A DNA stretch of 16,229 bases from JAJBWD01 sp041670885 (GCA_041670885.1 JBAXYJ010000040.1:1-16229), one strand, 5' to 3'; counted from the first letter of the stretch, positions 1 through 6,495 are shown. The notes: a model not told the origin generated them from the letters alone. Program-made: numbers and translations.

Positions 1-11
1 AATTGACTCAT
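1..11 (-). CDS. 5' end of a gene cut by the window edge
   Basis: On the minus strand an ATG at 11-9 is followed by codons for Ser and Gln before the window ends. A perfect AGGAGG ribosome site (complement of 19-24) lies 7 bases upstream, which is why a real start is called although only three full codons are visible. Nothing can be said about the product. Confidence 0.6.
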
Positions 12-235
12 TTGAAATCCTCCTGTACTTTTTTGTTTTGTTTTGTCACTTAACATTGTACTAGAGTTTTTCTCTTGAGTCTTTATTTTTTTGTGGTTCG
101 GTCATTTCATTTTACAACTTAGCAATAATGTGAAAACTTACAAACAGGTGTTATCTGCTAATTTATTTCTGTACAGGAATTTCCTGATTTTTATGGTATA
201 TATTACTATAATTATTTAAAGTGGAGTGATAGATT
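12..235. other. intergenic leader region, no gene seen
   Basis: This stretch separates the leftward gene that starts at position 11 from the rightward features. It is AT-rich and holds no convincing ORF. The only clear structure is a 6-1-6 palindrome, CAGGAA-t-TTCCTG, at 174-186. No promoter with good spacing was recognised for either direction. Confidence 0.4.
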
Positions 236-307
236 ATGTATATAGCTGAAGCAACCAAAATACTCTTAGCATTCTTAAGACCGGGCAGAATTTTCAGTGG
301 TATGTGA
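236..307 (+). CDS. possible 23-residue small protein or gene remnant
   Basis: A 23-residue ORF starts MYIAEATKILLAF and ends in GRIFSGM. A GGAGTG ribosome site at 223-228 sits 7 bases before the ATG. The leader resembles the one in front of the DUF3787 gene at 656 (both contain GGAGTGATAG). The peptide has a short hydrophobic stretch and then a basic turn, but no family was recognised. It may be a genuine small protein, the start of a truncated gene, or chance. Confidence 0.25.
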   Translation: MYIAEATKILLAFLRPGRIFSGM

Positions 308-369
308 TGCCTCTTATTACATTTGTAATTTATATTTATCATACTCCCTTTACGTTTTTATCTAAATTG

Positions 370-477
370 TAAGACCTCCACTTATAGAAGCAGAGGTTCA
401 AATTTCTACTTCAGGTGGGGTAAATTCTTTACCTGAAGTTTCAATGTTCAGCTTTAGCGTAAGCGAGTTTATTTTTT
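370..477 (+). ncRNA. possible structured RNA of three hairpins ending in a T-run
   Basis: Three helices follow one another on the plus strand. The first pairs 373-378 with 393-398 (GACCTC/GAGGTT, one G-U) and has an inner CTT/AAG helix at 381-383/388-390. The second is a perfect 9-bp stem, ACTTCAGGT (408-416) with ACCTGAAGT (431-439), and a 14-base loop. The third is a short GCTT/AAGC helix at 451-464. A T-rich tract, TTTATTTTTT, follows at 468-477, as expected for an intrinsic end. No protein frame explains it. It could be a small RNA, a riboswitch-like leader, or the end of an IS200/IS605 element; the family was not recognised. Confidence 0.35.
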
Positions 478-655
478 ATCAGATGGAGGATATGCTTCTT
501 AGTTTTATCAAAGAATAGGATTAATTTTTTTCAGAAAAGCATAAATATATTACTCTAAATATTCTGATTTGTATTATATATTTCACTAACTTAGGCATAA
601 TAAACTTAACAGGTACATTACAGTTAAGTATGAAACCTAAAAAGGAGTGATAGTA

Positions 656-823
656 TTGGATAAAAGCTCAAATAAAAAAAATCTTAAAAAGCAGCCAGTT
701 GAAAAGCACAATACTGCTGCCTGGGCAGATGCAGATAAAAAGCAGCCAGTTTCAAATGTTGCCATACCCTCTGAAGCCCAGGTAATAAATGCAAAAGAAT
801 GGGTAGATACCAACGAAAAATAA
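656..823 (+). CDS. DUF3787 family small protein (spore-surface type)
   Basis: This 55-residue protein starts at TTG (656), chosen because a GGAGTG ribosome site at 644-649 lies 6 bases upstream and no in-frame ATG fits. The first 20 residues are lysine-rich and hydrophilic. After that come the features I associate with DUF3787: the motif TAAWAD near residue 20, a PVSNV-IPSE stretch in the middle and a closing AKEWVDTNEK. Family members occur in clostridia, and one C. difficile relative is described as a spore surface protein; that role here is by homology only. There is no signal peptide or membrane segment. The gene stands alone and ends 5 bases before a strong hairpin terminator. Confidence 0.75.
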   Translation: MDKSSNKKNLKKQPVEKHNTAAWADADKKQPVSNVAIPSEAQVINAKEWVDTNEK

Positions 824-828
824 TATTA

Positions 829-866
829 GGGACACACCTGAAACTTAGGTGCGTCCCTTAATTTTA
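829..866. terminator. two-way intrinsic terminator
   Basis: The stem is GGGAC-a-CACCT (829-839) with AGGTG-c-GTCCC (847-857): ten pairs with one A/C mismatch and a 7-base loop. TTAATTTTAA follows on the plus strand and an A-rich flank supplies a weaker U-tract on the minus strand. It separates the convergent DUF3787 gene and PFOR relic. Confidence 0.75.
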
Positions 867-1517
867 ATACTTCTGCTCTGCCATCCTTTTATAGTTCTCA
901 TATCTTTCTTTAGCATTTTTTTCTGCTTCAGTAAAAAGATAAGATGCATTTTCAGGAAAAGTTTTCATTAATGATGCATACCTGACTTCACCCTTTATAA
1001 AATCCTGGAATGAAGCAGTTGGTGCTTTAGAATCTAAAATAAATGGGTTAATGCCCTGCTCTTTAAGCATAGGATTATATCTGTAAAGATGCCAATAGCC
1101 TGATTCTACAGCTTTTTTCTCCTCAGAAATTGTAGTTCCCATACCGGATCTTATACCATGGTTTATACATGGAGCATAAGCAATAATAAGAGAAGGTCCT
1201 GTGTAAGCTTCAGCTTCTAATATGGTCTTAACAGTATGGTTCATATTAGCTCCCATTGCTATTTGAGCTACATAAACATATCCATAGCTCATAGCCATCA
1301 TTCCTAAATCTTTCTTTCTTATTTTTTTGCCGCTGGCCGCAAATTTAGCAACAGCTGCAGTAGGTGTAGCTTTGGATGACTGGCCTCCTGTATTTGAATA
1401 AACCTCAGTATCCAGTACAAATATATTAACATCTTCACCAGATGCAAGGACATGATCTAGCCTCCTTAACGTAAAACATTTAAACTTATTATTTGATATT
1501 TGAAAATAATAATACAT
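864..1517 (-). pseudogene. 3' fragment of pyruvate:ferredoxin oxidoreductase
   Basis: The open frame encodes 217 residues, but only residues 20-217 (from about 1460 downward) match PFOR. They begin at LDHVLASGEDVN and include the EVYSNTGGQSSKATPT segment of the thiamine-diphosphate domain and the family's C-terminal tail. A full PFOR has nearly 1200 residues. All upstream domains are missing, including the 4Fe-4S ferredoxin domain and the GDGWAYDIGYGG half of the cofactor site. The first 19 residues (MYYYFQISNNKFKCF...) look like translated intergenic DNA, and no ribosome site precedes that ATG. The retained sequence is well conserved and free of stops, so the truncation may be recent. It cannot be an active enzyme alone. 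Confidence 0.85.
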
Positions 1518-1584
1518 TAAATGTTAAATTGTATAAAAACTTTAAATCATATTATCTATACAGTTTTTGCTTAGGAGGAAAGTT

Positions 1585-1605
1585 ATGAATACAGTATCCA
1601 GCTAA
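1585..1605 (+). other. orphan ribosome site and six-codon ORF
   Basis: A perfect AGGAGG at 1573-1578 is followed 6 bases later by ATG and the frame MNTVSS-stop. The spacing is ideal but the frame is too short to be an ordinary gene. It sits between the PFOR relic and the pentapeptide gene and looks like the surviving 5' end of a deleted gene; a leader peptide is a less likely alternative. Confidence 0.3.
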
Positions 1606-1632
1606 TTGCAATTTTGCAATCAGCTAAACTTA

Positions 1633-2286
1633 TCATTTAATTACTATCCCCATCAAACCAGCAAGTGAAATAGCCTGAGCAGGTGTAACTATAACTCCCT
1701 TAACATCTTCAATTCTTGCTCTCAGCCCATCAATTTCACAGCTGGAGAAATCAATTCCATTTAGCTTTGTACCAAACATTTGACCCTGTGTCATGTCTGT
1801 ATTTTTAAATTCAACTCTGCAAAGCTCACTTTCCTGAAAATCAGAGAAGCTAAGATTACAACCACTAAATATTACTTGTTTACAATCTGCAAATCTGAAG
1901 TTTCCATATTGTCCATTGCACTCTTTAAAGACAACATTTCTAATAGTAGATTCACTCAAATTAATACCAATCAGTTTACAGTTTATGAATTCAGCCCTAT
2001 GTATTGAAGAGCCAATGAAATTAACGTTTGATAAGTTACAGTTCTCAAATCTTATATCTGTAAATTCACTGTTCTCAAGAGTTACATTTGTGAATACTGC
2101 CTTTTTAAGTAGAGCCTCCTTAAAATAAATTTTTTCTGCATTATGATTTTCAAGATGGCAATCCATTATTAATACATCTGAAATTGATTCAGACTCTGCT
2201 AAATCATCCTCGGTTAATTTAAAAACAGGCAGCTCTAATGGAATCCTGGGTTTTAATATTTTAATAGTATTTTTAATCTGGTTCAT
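1633..2286 (-). CDS. pentapeptide-repeat protein
   Basis: The 217-residue protein consists largely of pentapeptide repeats of the A(D/N)LXX type, from about residue 40 to 190. Examples are FTNVT-LENSEFTDI, FENCNLSNVNF, FINCKLIGINL and FSGCNLSFSDF, with Phe or Leu at the central position and small or polar residues outward. This predicts a right-handed quadrilateral beta-helix like that of Qnr and MfpA. There is no signal peptide; the C-terminal end (PAQAISLAGLMGIVIK) is hydrophobic and matches the closing segment of clostridial Qnr-like proteins. GGAGGATT precedes the ATG by about 6 bases. Qnr relatives protect DNA gyrase from quinolones by mimicking DNA, but the family is broad and resistance cannot be inferred from sequence alone. 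The gene is a single unit. Confidence 0.85.
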   Translation of the reverse strand: MNQIKNTIKILKPRIPLELPVFKLTEDDLAESESISDVLIMDCHLENHNAEKIYFKEALLKKAVFTNVTLENSEFTDIRFENCNLSNVNFIGSSIHRAEFINCKLIGINLSESTIRNVVFKECNGQYGNFRFADCKQVIFSGCNLSFSDFQESELCRVEFKNTDMTQGQMFGTKLNGIDFSSCEIDGLRARIEDVKGVIVTPAQAISLAGLMGIVIK

Positions 2287-2312
2287 TCTAATCCTCCGTC
2301 TATCTAGTGTAA

Positions 2313-2459
2313 TTAATTAAAGGCAGCGGCTGCCTTGCAGCAGCTTACAGAATCTTTACAATCTCTCAGCAGCCCACTTATTTCTGTCTCCACAGCTGTA
2401 AGCTGAGTATAACCTGCTGCAGAAAATAACGACAATGAAATTAATACTAAAACATCCCA
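2313..2459 (-). pseudogene. possible 3' remnant of a small secreted or membrane protein
   Basis: A stop-free minus-strand frame of 48 codons reads like a hydrophobic signal segment (VLVLISLSLFSAAGYT) followed by a hydrophilic tail with a Cys-Cys pair (DSVSCCKAAAAFN). It has no ATG, GTG or TTG with a ribosome site; a UAG lies directly upstream. It is therefore either the tail of a truncated gene or chance. A 10-bp inverted repeat, CAGCTTACAG (2341-2350) and CTGTAAGCTG (2396-2405), lies inside it. No family was recognised. Confidence 0.25.
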
Positions 2460-2800
2460 CTATTCTTTTTTATACTTTCTATACTAAATACGCTGAATAA
2501 ATGTTTAATAAAACACTTCAAATGGTTAAATTATAAAAATCATAATTTATTTACTTAAGTTAAATTTTATTAATATTAGCTATAAATGTCAAATTGTTTA
2601 TAGTGATTTATCTGGCAATCGGCTTGTCATCATATATCAATTATTTACTAATTTTTTTATAAATAACATTAATCAATTTGTACAGATGCTTATTTTTGAT
2701 GTAATTCATAATTATTGATGATTTTGGTATAAATTATAAAGTTAAGGTTTATAATACTAACACTGTAATTTTTATATGAATCTAGCATTATTGATAAATT
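2460..2800. other. AT-rich intergenic DNA, nothing certain
   Basis: Between the relic at 2313 and the UppS-like gene no ORF, RNA or repeat could be supported. A perfect -10 hexamer TATAAT lies at 2750-2755 on the plus strand, about 58 bases before the start codon. There is no -35 box at normal spacing, so the promoter of the downstream gene is only suggested. Confidence 0.3.
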
Positions 2801-2812
2801 GAGGTGGTTTTT

Positions 2813-3454
2813 ATGAGAATACCTAAACATATTGGGATTATTCCAGACGGCAATAGAAGATGGGCAGTTTCAAATGAAATGAGTAAAGAAAAAGGATATG
2901 CAGCTGGACTGGAACCAGGATTGGCTGTATTTAAGCTATGTGAAGAAATTGGTGTTAAGGAAATAACATATTACGGTTTTACTACAGACAATAATAAAAG
3001 GCCAATAACTCAAAGGCAAGCTTTTACAGAAGCCTGTGTTAATGCTGTGAAAATGCTTTCAAAGGAAAACGCTTCATTATTAGTAGTTGGAAACAGCGAA
3101 TCGCCTATTTTTCCAGATGATTTAATTAATTATACCACCAGGAAAGCTTTGGGCAGTGGTGAAATGAAGGTTAATTTTCTTGTAAATTATGGGTGGGAAT
3201 GGGATTTAAGTCATTTGAAGGAAGCTAACAATAAAAAAACGAATATTATTGACAGCATAAAATCATCCGATATATCAAGAATTGATTTAATTATTCGATG
3301 GGGGGGCAGAAGGAGATTAAGTGGTTTTTTACCAGTACAGTCTATTTATTCAGATTTTTATGTAATAGACGATTATTGGCCGGATTTTAAGCCCGATCAC
3401 TTTTATCAGGCATTGGAATGGTATAATAAGCAGGACATTACACTTGGCGGCTAA
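2813..3454 (+). CDS. divergent undecaprenyl-diphosphate-synthase-like prenyltransferase
   Basis: The protein has 213 residues from the ATG at 2813. A longer GTG start at 2804 is rejected because it lies inside the ribosome site GAGGTGG (2801-2807). It belongs to the cis-prenyltransferase (UppS) family: HIGIIPDGNRRWA (6-18) holds the catalytic Asp12 and matches HIAIIMDGNGRWA; FTTDNNKRP (56-64) matches FSTENWKRP; IRWGGRRRLSGF (161-172) corresponds to IRTGGEHRISNF and keeps the diphosphate-binding Arg162, Arg168 and Ser170; WPDF (189-192) closes the domain. Departures from housekeeping UppS are Tyr in place of the conserved His of the GHRAG motif, Arg in place of the Glu of GGE, Gly for Asn in SNF, and a length about 35 residues shorter. 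It is not in the usual cdsA/dxr/frr setting. A specialised paralogue using a different chain length or acceptor is likely, but the substrate cannot be read from sequence. Confidence 0.85.
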   Translation: MRIPKHIGIIPDGNRRWAVSNEMSKEKGYAAGLEPGLAVFKLCEEIGVKEITYYGFTTDNNKRPITQRQAFTEACVNAVKMLSKENASLLVVGNSESPIFPDDLINYTTRKALGSGEMKVNFLVNYGWEWDLSHLKEANNKKTNIIDSIKSSDISRIDLIIRWGGRRRLSGFLPVQSIYSDFYVIDDYWPDFKPDHFYQALEWYNKQDITLGG

Positions 3455-3600
3455 AATAGAAAGTTAGGAAGCAATATTCCTAACTTTGTTCTAAATTCAC
3501 TCCAGCTTACTTCACCTATAGCTTTGGCTATTTCGTGATTTTGCATCATATTTTTACTCCAAATAATTTTTCTGATTTCCATGCTGATTTCCAGATTGCC
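3451..3600 (-). pseudogene. relic of an IS605-type TnpB (OrfB)
   Basis: The minus strand reads NLEISMEIRKIIW, then NMMQNHEIAKAIGEVSWSEF and RTKLGILLPNFLF before a stop at 3453-3451. The block NHEIAKAI-EVSWSEFRTKL matches the conserved TnpB stretch 'NHKLAKAISDASWSEFRRQLEYKA' just after the first RuvC motif. Only about 40 residues remain, without start, zinc ribbon or catalytic residues. The stop overlaps the 3' end of the UppS-like gene, and the hairpin at 3460-3487 falls in the last codons. Confidence 0.6.
3460..3487. terminator. hairpin terminator between convergent genes
   Basis: A perfect 11-bp stem, AAAGTTAGGAA (3460-3470) with TTCCTAACTTT (3477-3487), encloses a 6-base loop, 5 bases after the UppS-like stop codon. 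The T-tract is weak on the plus strand (GTTCT) and moderate on the minus strand (CTATTTTAG). It could end both the prenyltransferase transcript and the three-gene transcript arriving from the right. Confidence 0.6.
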
Positions 3601-3633
3601 GTAGGAATAATTACTTCAAAGCATTTTATTATA

Positions 3634-4668
3634 TTATTTATATAAAGACATATAAGACATTATGTCTAAATGAATATTTTCTCCATTTCTCAGCATTTCC
3701 CTTAAGAACATCATCTTATTATCCAAAACACTTAACATATCCAGATTTTTCTTTTCAATATCATCTGTATATACTATTTTGTCCATCCCTCCATTTTTAA
3801 TTATAATCCTTTTATCACTGATTAAAGCTAGAATAGGGTCATGTGTAGACATCAATACTATCTTTTCACTTTTGACCAGCAGTTCTAAAGCTTTCTTTCT
3901 GTCTATACCGGCATTTTCAATCTCATCGATAAGCACTATCGGCGATTTACTGAGCAGTGCAGTATCAGCTATCATCAGCGCTCTTGATTGACCTCCGCTG
4001 AGCTGAGTTACCGGAACGTCGCTGGTAAATTTTTCTCCTGCTAATTCGTTTGCACAGTTTATTATGGATGTTATAACCTCTTCAGCATTCTTCACACCAC
4101 GGCTTGCAGCGTGTCTTCCAATAAATTCTGCTGCAGTCATATCCATAATAAAATTCATATTTTGTGACAGCTGTGCAATAAGCTTGTTCTGAATACTGTA
4201 CCTTATGTCCTCATCAGGAATTTCATCATTTATTAAAATCTGTCTGCCTGTAGGAGTATCCTTTTGTGCCAGACACTCTATATCACCCAGCAGCCGGCTC
4301 TTTCCTGATCCTGTTGGTCCAACAATACTGATTATTTCCCCTTTTCTAAGAGTAATACTTACCTGCTCTTTTTTACCCAGTTTATTATGTCCGCCAATTA
4401 TAGTTACTGACTCAACCCTAGACTTGTCCTGATATTCTTTGCTTTCCGTATTTTTTATAAAGGCTGTGAGATTATCAATTATTTTATCCCTTTCTATTCC
4501 CATCTCCTCTATCATTTCATCAGACAAGCCATATATAATTTCTATTATTGTAATAGATTTATCCGTTATGTTTATTCCGGATGCAGATAAAAATTCTTCA
4601 ACACAGGGGTGTTTTTGGATTAGTTCATCTATATTAATTGTTTCAAGATAATTACTGCTTAAGAACAT
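3634..4668 (-). CDS. ABC ATPase with DUF1858-like N-terminal domain
   Basis: The protein has 344 residues. Residues 8-72 (INIDELIQKHPCVEEFLSAS through a Leu-rich helix) resemble DUF1858/ScdA-N, a small helical domain found on redox and metal-handling proteins, but lack the usual Cys after 'GI'. The rest is a complete ABC nucleotide-binding domain: Walker A GPTGSGKS (117-124), Q-loop near 166-169, signature LSGGQ (223-227), Walker B IVLIDEIENAG with Asp248-Glu249, and H-loop STHD (274-277). It has no membrane segment and no permease gene is near. GGAGGTGG lies about 7 bases before the ATG, and the GTPase gene ends 18 bases upstream, so the two are co-transcribed. It probably uses ATP hydrolysis to drive a partner, possibly the neighbouring GTPase or binding protein; transport with a distant permease remains possible. 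Confidence 0.85.
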   Translation of the reverse strand: MFLSSNYLETINIDELIQKHPCVEEFLSASGINITDKSITIIEIIYGLSDEMIEEMGIERDKIIDNLTAFIKNTESKEYQDKSRVESVTIIGGHNKLGKKEQVSITLRKGEIISIVGPTGSGKSRLLGDIECLAQKDTPTGRQILINDEIPDEDIRYSIQNKLIAQLSQNMNFIMDMTAAEFIGRHAASRGVKNAEEVITSIINCANELAGEKFTSDVPVTQLSGGQSRALMIADTALLSKSPIVLIDEIENAGIDRKKALELLVKSEKIVLMSTHDPILALISDKRIIIKNGGMDKIVYTDDIEKKNLDMLSVLDNKMMFLREMLRNGENIHLDIMSYMSLYK

Positions 4669-4686
4669 AATATACCACCTCCAAAT

Positions 4687-5373
4687 CTAAATTATCATTT
4701 TTTTAACATTTCCACTTTGATAATCGCTGCCTATTTTTGTTTGTCCAAGACAGTAGGAGCATACAGCGGAAGGCATAGTAAATCTCAGTTTTTGATCCGT
4801 CAGTATATCAACATTATTACATCCTTCAAAACATTTACTAAGCAAAAATGCTCCCTGCCCGGTTATACCGTTGACAAAAATAATTTTCGCCTTAGGATTT
4901 ACCTGTTGAACTTCGAAGGCGAAGACTTCTCTCTCAGCCTGAGAAACTATATCTCCTTTTGTGATTATAACTATATCTGCATACTTTAACATTGGTCCTA
5001 TCTTTTTGGGCGTATTAACACCAGAGAGATTATCAATGACACATACTGCAAGTACATCTTTAATATGTGGTGAACATCTGTTACAAAGGCCTGCACTTTC
5101 ACTTATAAGCATATCTAAACCTGTTTCTATTCCCCACTGAAGGCAGTCTTCTATATTAGTTATAAAAAAATGATCAGGACAAAGGTTCCCCGAAAGACCA
5201 ACCTTTACCGGCACCCCTATCTTTTCATAAAGTACATTATCAAATGAAGATAAACAATCAAATTTTATTACGCCAACCTTCATCCCCTTGGATATAAGAA
5301 ATTCAACAGTCTTAATTATCACTGAGGTCTTGCCGGAGGAAGGAGGTCCCGATACTGTAATTAGTTTCATCAT
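4687..5373 (-). CDS. HypB/UreG-like P-loop GTPase with two CxxC motifs
   Basis: The 228-residue protein has a P-loop GPPSSGKTS (9-17) at the very N-terminus and a guanine-specificity motif TKGD (138-141). Its central motif ESAGLCNRCSPH (92-103) occupies the place where HypB and UreG carry their metal-linked switch (ENVGNLVCP, ESGG). This assigns it to the SIMIBI/G3E-like metallochaperone GTPases. Cysteines lie at 40, 65, 77, 97, 100, 111, 205 and 208. The pairs C97-x-x-C100 and C205-x-x-C208 (VCSYCLGQTKIG) look like a metal site. It lacks the His-rich N-terminus of many HypB proteins. HypB and UreG load nickel into hydrogenase and urease; no hydrogenase or urease gene is in the window, so the client is unknown. 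AAAGGTG lies just before the tandem ATG-ATG start. It is the middle gene of a three-gene set. Confidence 0.8.
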   Translation of the reverse strand: MMKLITVSGPPSSGKTSVIIKTVEFLISKGMKVGVIKFDCLSSFDNVLYEKIGVPVKVGLSGNLCPDHFFITNIEDCLQWGIETGLDMLISESAGLCNRCSPHIKDVLAVCVIDNLSGVNTPKKIGPMLKYADIVIITKGDIVSQAEREVFAFEVQQVNPKAKIIFVNGITGQGAFLLSKCFEGCNNVDILTDQKLRFTMPSAVCSYCLGQTKIGSDYQSGNVKKMII

Positions 5374-5489
5374 ACCACACCTTTTATAGCTTATTTGTTT
5401 CTTTTATATTGCGTGCTAAAACATTATATTTTTAATACTTATGTATTAATTCTATCTTTTCACATTTCGGAATCATAAAAATATTGGCA

Positions 5490-5515
5490 TTCTAAATAAA
5501 ATCGTTTATTTAGAA
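5490..5515. terminator. 11-bp AT-rich hairpin in the intergenic gap
   Basis: TTCTAAATAAA (5490-5500) pairs perfectly with TTTATTTAGAA (5505-5515) around a 4-base ATCG loop. It lies in the 192-base gap between the binding-protein gene and the GTPase gene. It may be an attenuator, an RNA processing site or an operator; no long T-run follows, so full termination is uncertain. Confidence 0.4.
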
Positions 5516-5538
5516 CAATTCATTGTACAATCTATTGT
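5515..5538. repeat. tandem 12-bp palindromes
   Basis: Two adjacent units, ACAAT-tc-ATTGT (5515-5526) and ACAAT-ct-ATTGT (5527-5538), are each perfect 5-2-5 inverted repeats, and the junction ATTGTACAAT is itself palindromic. Such an array suits cooperative binding of a dimeric regulator. It lies about 30 bases after the binding-protein stop codon, next to the 5490 hairpin. Confidence 0.5.
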
Positions 5539-5565
5539 TTTATATTATTTTTTTCCATTTGCTGC

Positions 5566-6495
5566 TTAGAATCCAGTTTTAATTATAGCAGCGGGATTAA
5601 TACTATCTCTGAAAACTTTATTTAAGTATTCCTTATGCTTTTCCATTGACTCTATAGAATTGAGATATTCCCAGCTTAGAAATTTAAGCTTTTTATCTAA
5701 GCCGTTTTTTACTGAATAAATGTGATTTCTTGTCAATAATTTTTCAAATTCTTCTCCGGTAAGACATTTTATATAGCTTTTTAGTGCAGTTATCTTCTCC
5801 TTTTTTACCAGCATATATATGGGAGTTGCTAAAGCACCTTCCTCAGGCCAGATAATTTCTATAGGCTCCTGATTAACTATCATCATAGCATTTGCCAGCG
5901 GCATAACGTTAATAGGTGCTGCATTTAAGTTTCCTTTGCCTAAGGACTTTATTACATCTGTGAAATGCCATACATTTTTTATATTTTTGGCCAGGGCTTC
6001 TAAACCTTCCTTGCCATATCGTTCATACATATACATCAACAGAGTTCCACAGAATTTATCTTCTTTACCCTGTATGCCTATTTTATTCATTAAACTGCTT
6101 TCTAACAAGTCCGACCAATGAGAGGGACTGACAATATCTCTGTCGATACTGCGGTCCACAACAATGACCCAGGGTTTTGCTCCGAGAAACGTCAGATCTT
6201 TATGGTACATATCATTTCTATCTGCTAAGGGCATTACATTTTCAAAGATATTTGATTGGAGTCCTTCTTTTACCATTTTATGAGTAAAACCTGTATAGTC
6301 TGATCTTATAAGCATGTCAGGCAGCTCATCGAAGCTCTCTGCATTTTCGATTTTTTTGTTTATGAGCTTTTTCAGATCATTTTTAGGAAAGAGTATTTCA
6401 GCATCAGGATCAGCTGATAATTTAATTTTATTAAATTCGTCTTCTAAGGACATTGTAAATAGGAAGGAAACAATTGCAACTATACTATTAGCCAT
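5566..6495 (-). CDS. periplasmic-binding-protein-like protein without export signal
   Basis: The 309-residue protein resembles iron/molybdate-type ABC substrate-binding proteins (type II fold). The clearest segment runs from about residue 110 to 240: PWVIVVDRSIDRDIVSPSHW, then KIGIQGKEDKFCGTLLMYMY, and 'GNLNAAPINVMPLANAMM' followed by EIIWPEEGALATPIYMLVKK, the usual second-domain pattern. It is odd in lacking a proper signal peptide: the N-terminus MANSIVAIVSFLFTM has only about 12 hydrophobic residues, no lysine or arginine before them and no lipobox cysteine, and is followed by acidic sequence. The start is supported by a GTGAGGTAG ribosome site. It is first in the set and probably stays inside the cell, which fits ligand presentation to the GTPase and ABC partners. 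It could still be secreted by an unusual route. Confidence 0.7.
   Translation of the reverse strand: MANSIVAIVSFLFTMSLEDEFNKIKLSADPDAEILFPKNDLKKLINKKIENAESFDELPDMLIRSDYTGFTHKMVKEGLQSNIFENVMPLADRNDMYHKDLTFLGAKPWVIVVDRSIDRDIVSPSHWSDLLESSLMNKIGIQGKEDKFCGTLLMYMYERYGKEGLEALAKNIKNVWHFTDVIKSLGKGNLNAAPINVMPLANAMMIVNQEPIEIIWPEEGALATPIYMLVKKEKITALKSYIKCLTGEEFEKLLTRNHIYSVKNGLDKKLKFLSWEYLNSIESMEKHKEYLNKVFRDSINPAAIIKTGF

Noticed and set aside
401..410. AATTTCTACT resembles the start of a Cas12a CRISPR repeat
   Set aside because: It occurs once, with no spaced copies and no cas gene; it is part of the hairpin region at 370-477.
484..519. Eleven-codon plus-strand ORF starting MEDMLLSF
   Set aside because: GGAGG is too close to the inner ATG and inside the outer one; the frame is too short to support.
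1780..2128. Plus-strand open frames across the pentapeptide gene
   Set aside because: They lie antisense to a clear repeat protein, lack ribosome sites and show no domain; they are shadows of the minus-strand gene.
2341..2405. 10-bp inverted repeat CAGCTTACAG/CTGTAAGCTG as IS ends or an attachment site
   Set aside because: The arms are 45 bases apart with no transposase or integrase in place and no target duplication; kept only as a note.
2804..2812. GTG start three codons upstream of the UppS-like ATG
   Set aside because: The GTG is part of the ribosome-binding sequence GAGGTGG that serves the ATG at 2813.
4205..4989. Plus-strand open frames across the ABC ATPase and GTPase genes
   Set aside because: They are antisense to genes with full motifs, rich in Ile and Ser as expected of reverse-strand translation, and have no ribosome sites.
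3634..6495. Calling the three-gene set an iron or molybdate ABC importer
   Set aside because: There is no permease, the binding protein lacks an export signal, and a HypB/UreG-like GTPase is not part of such importers.
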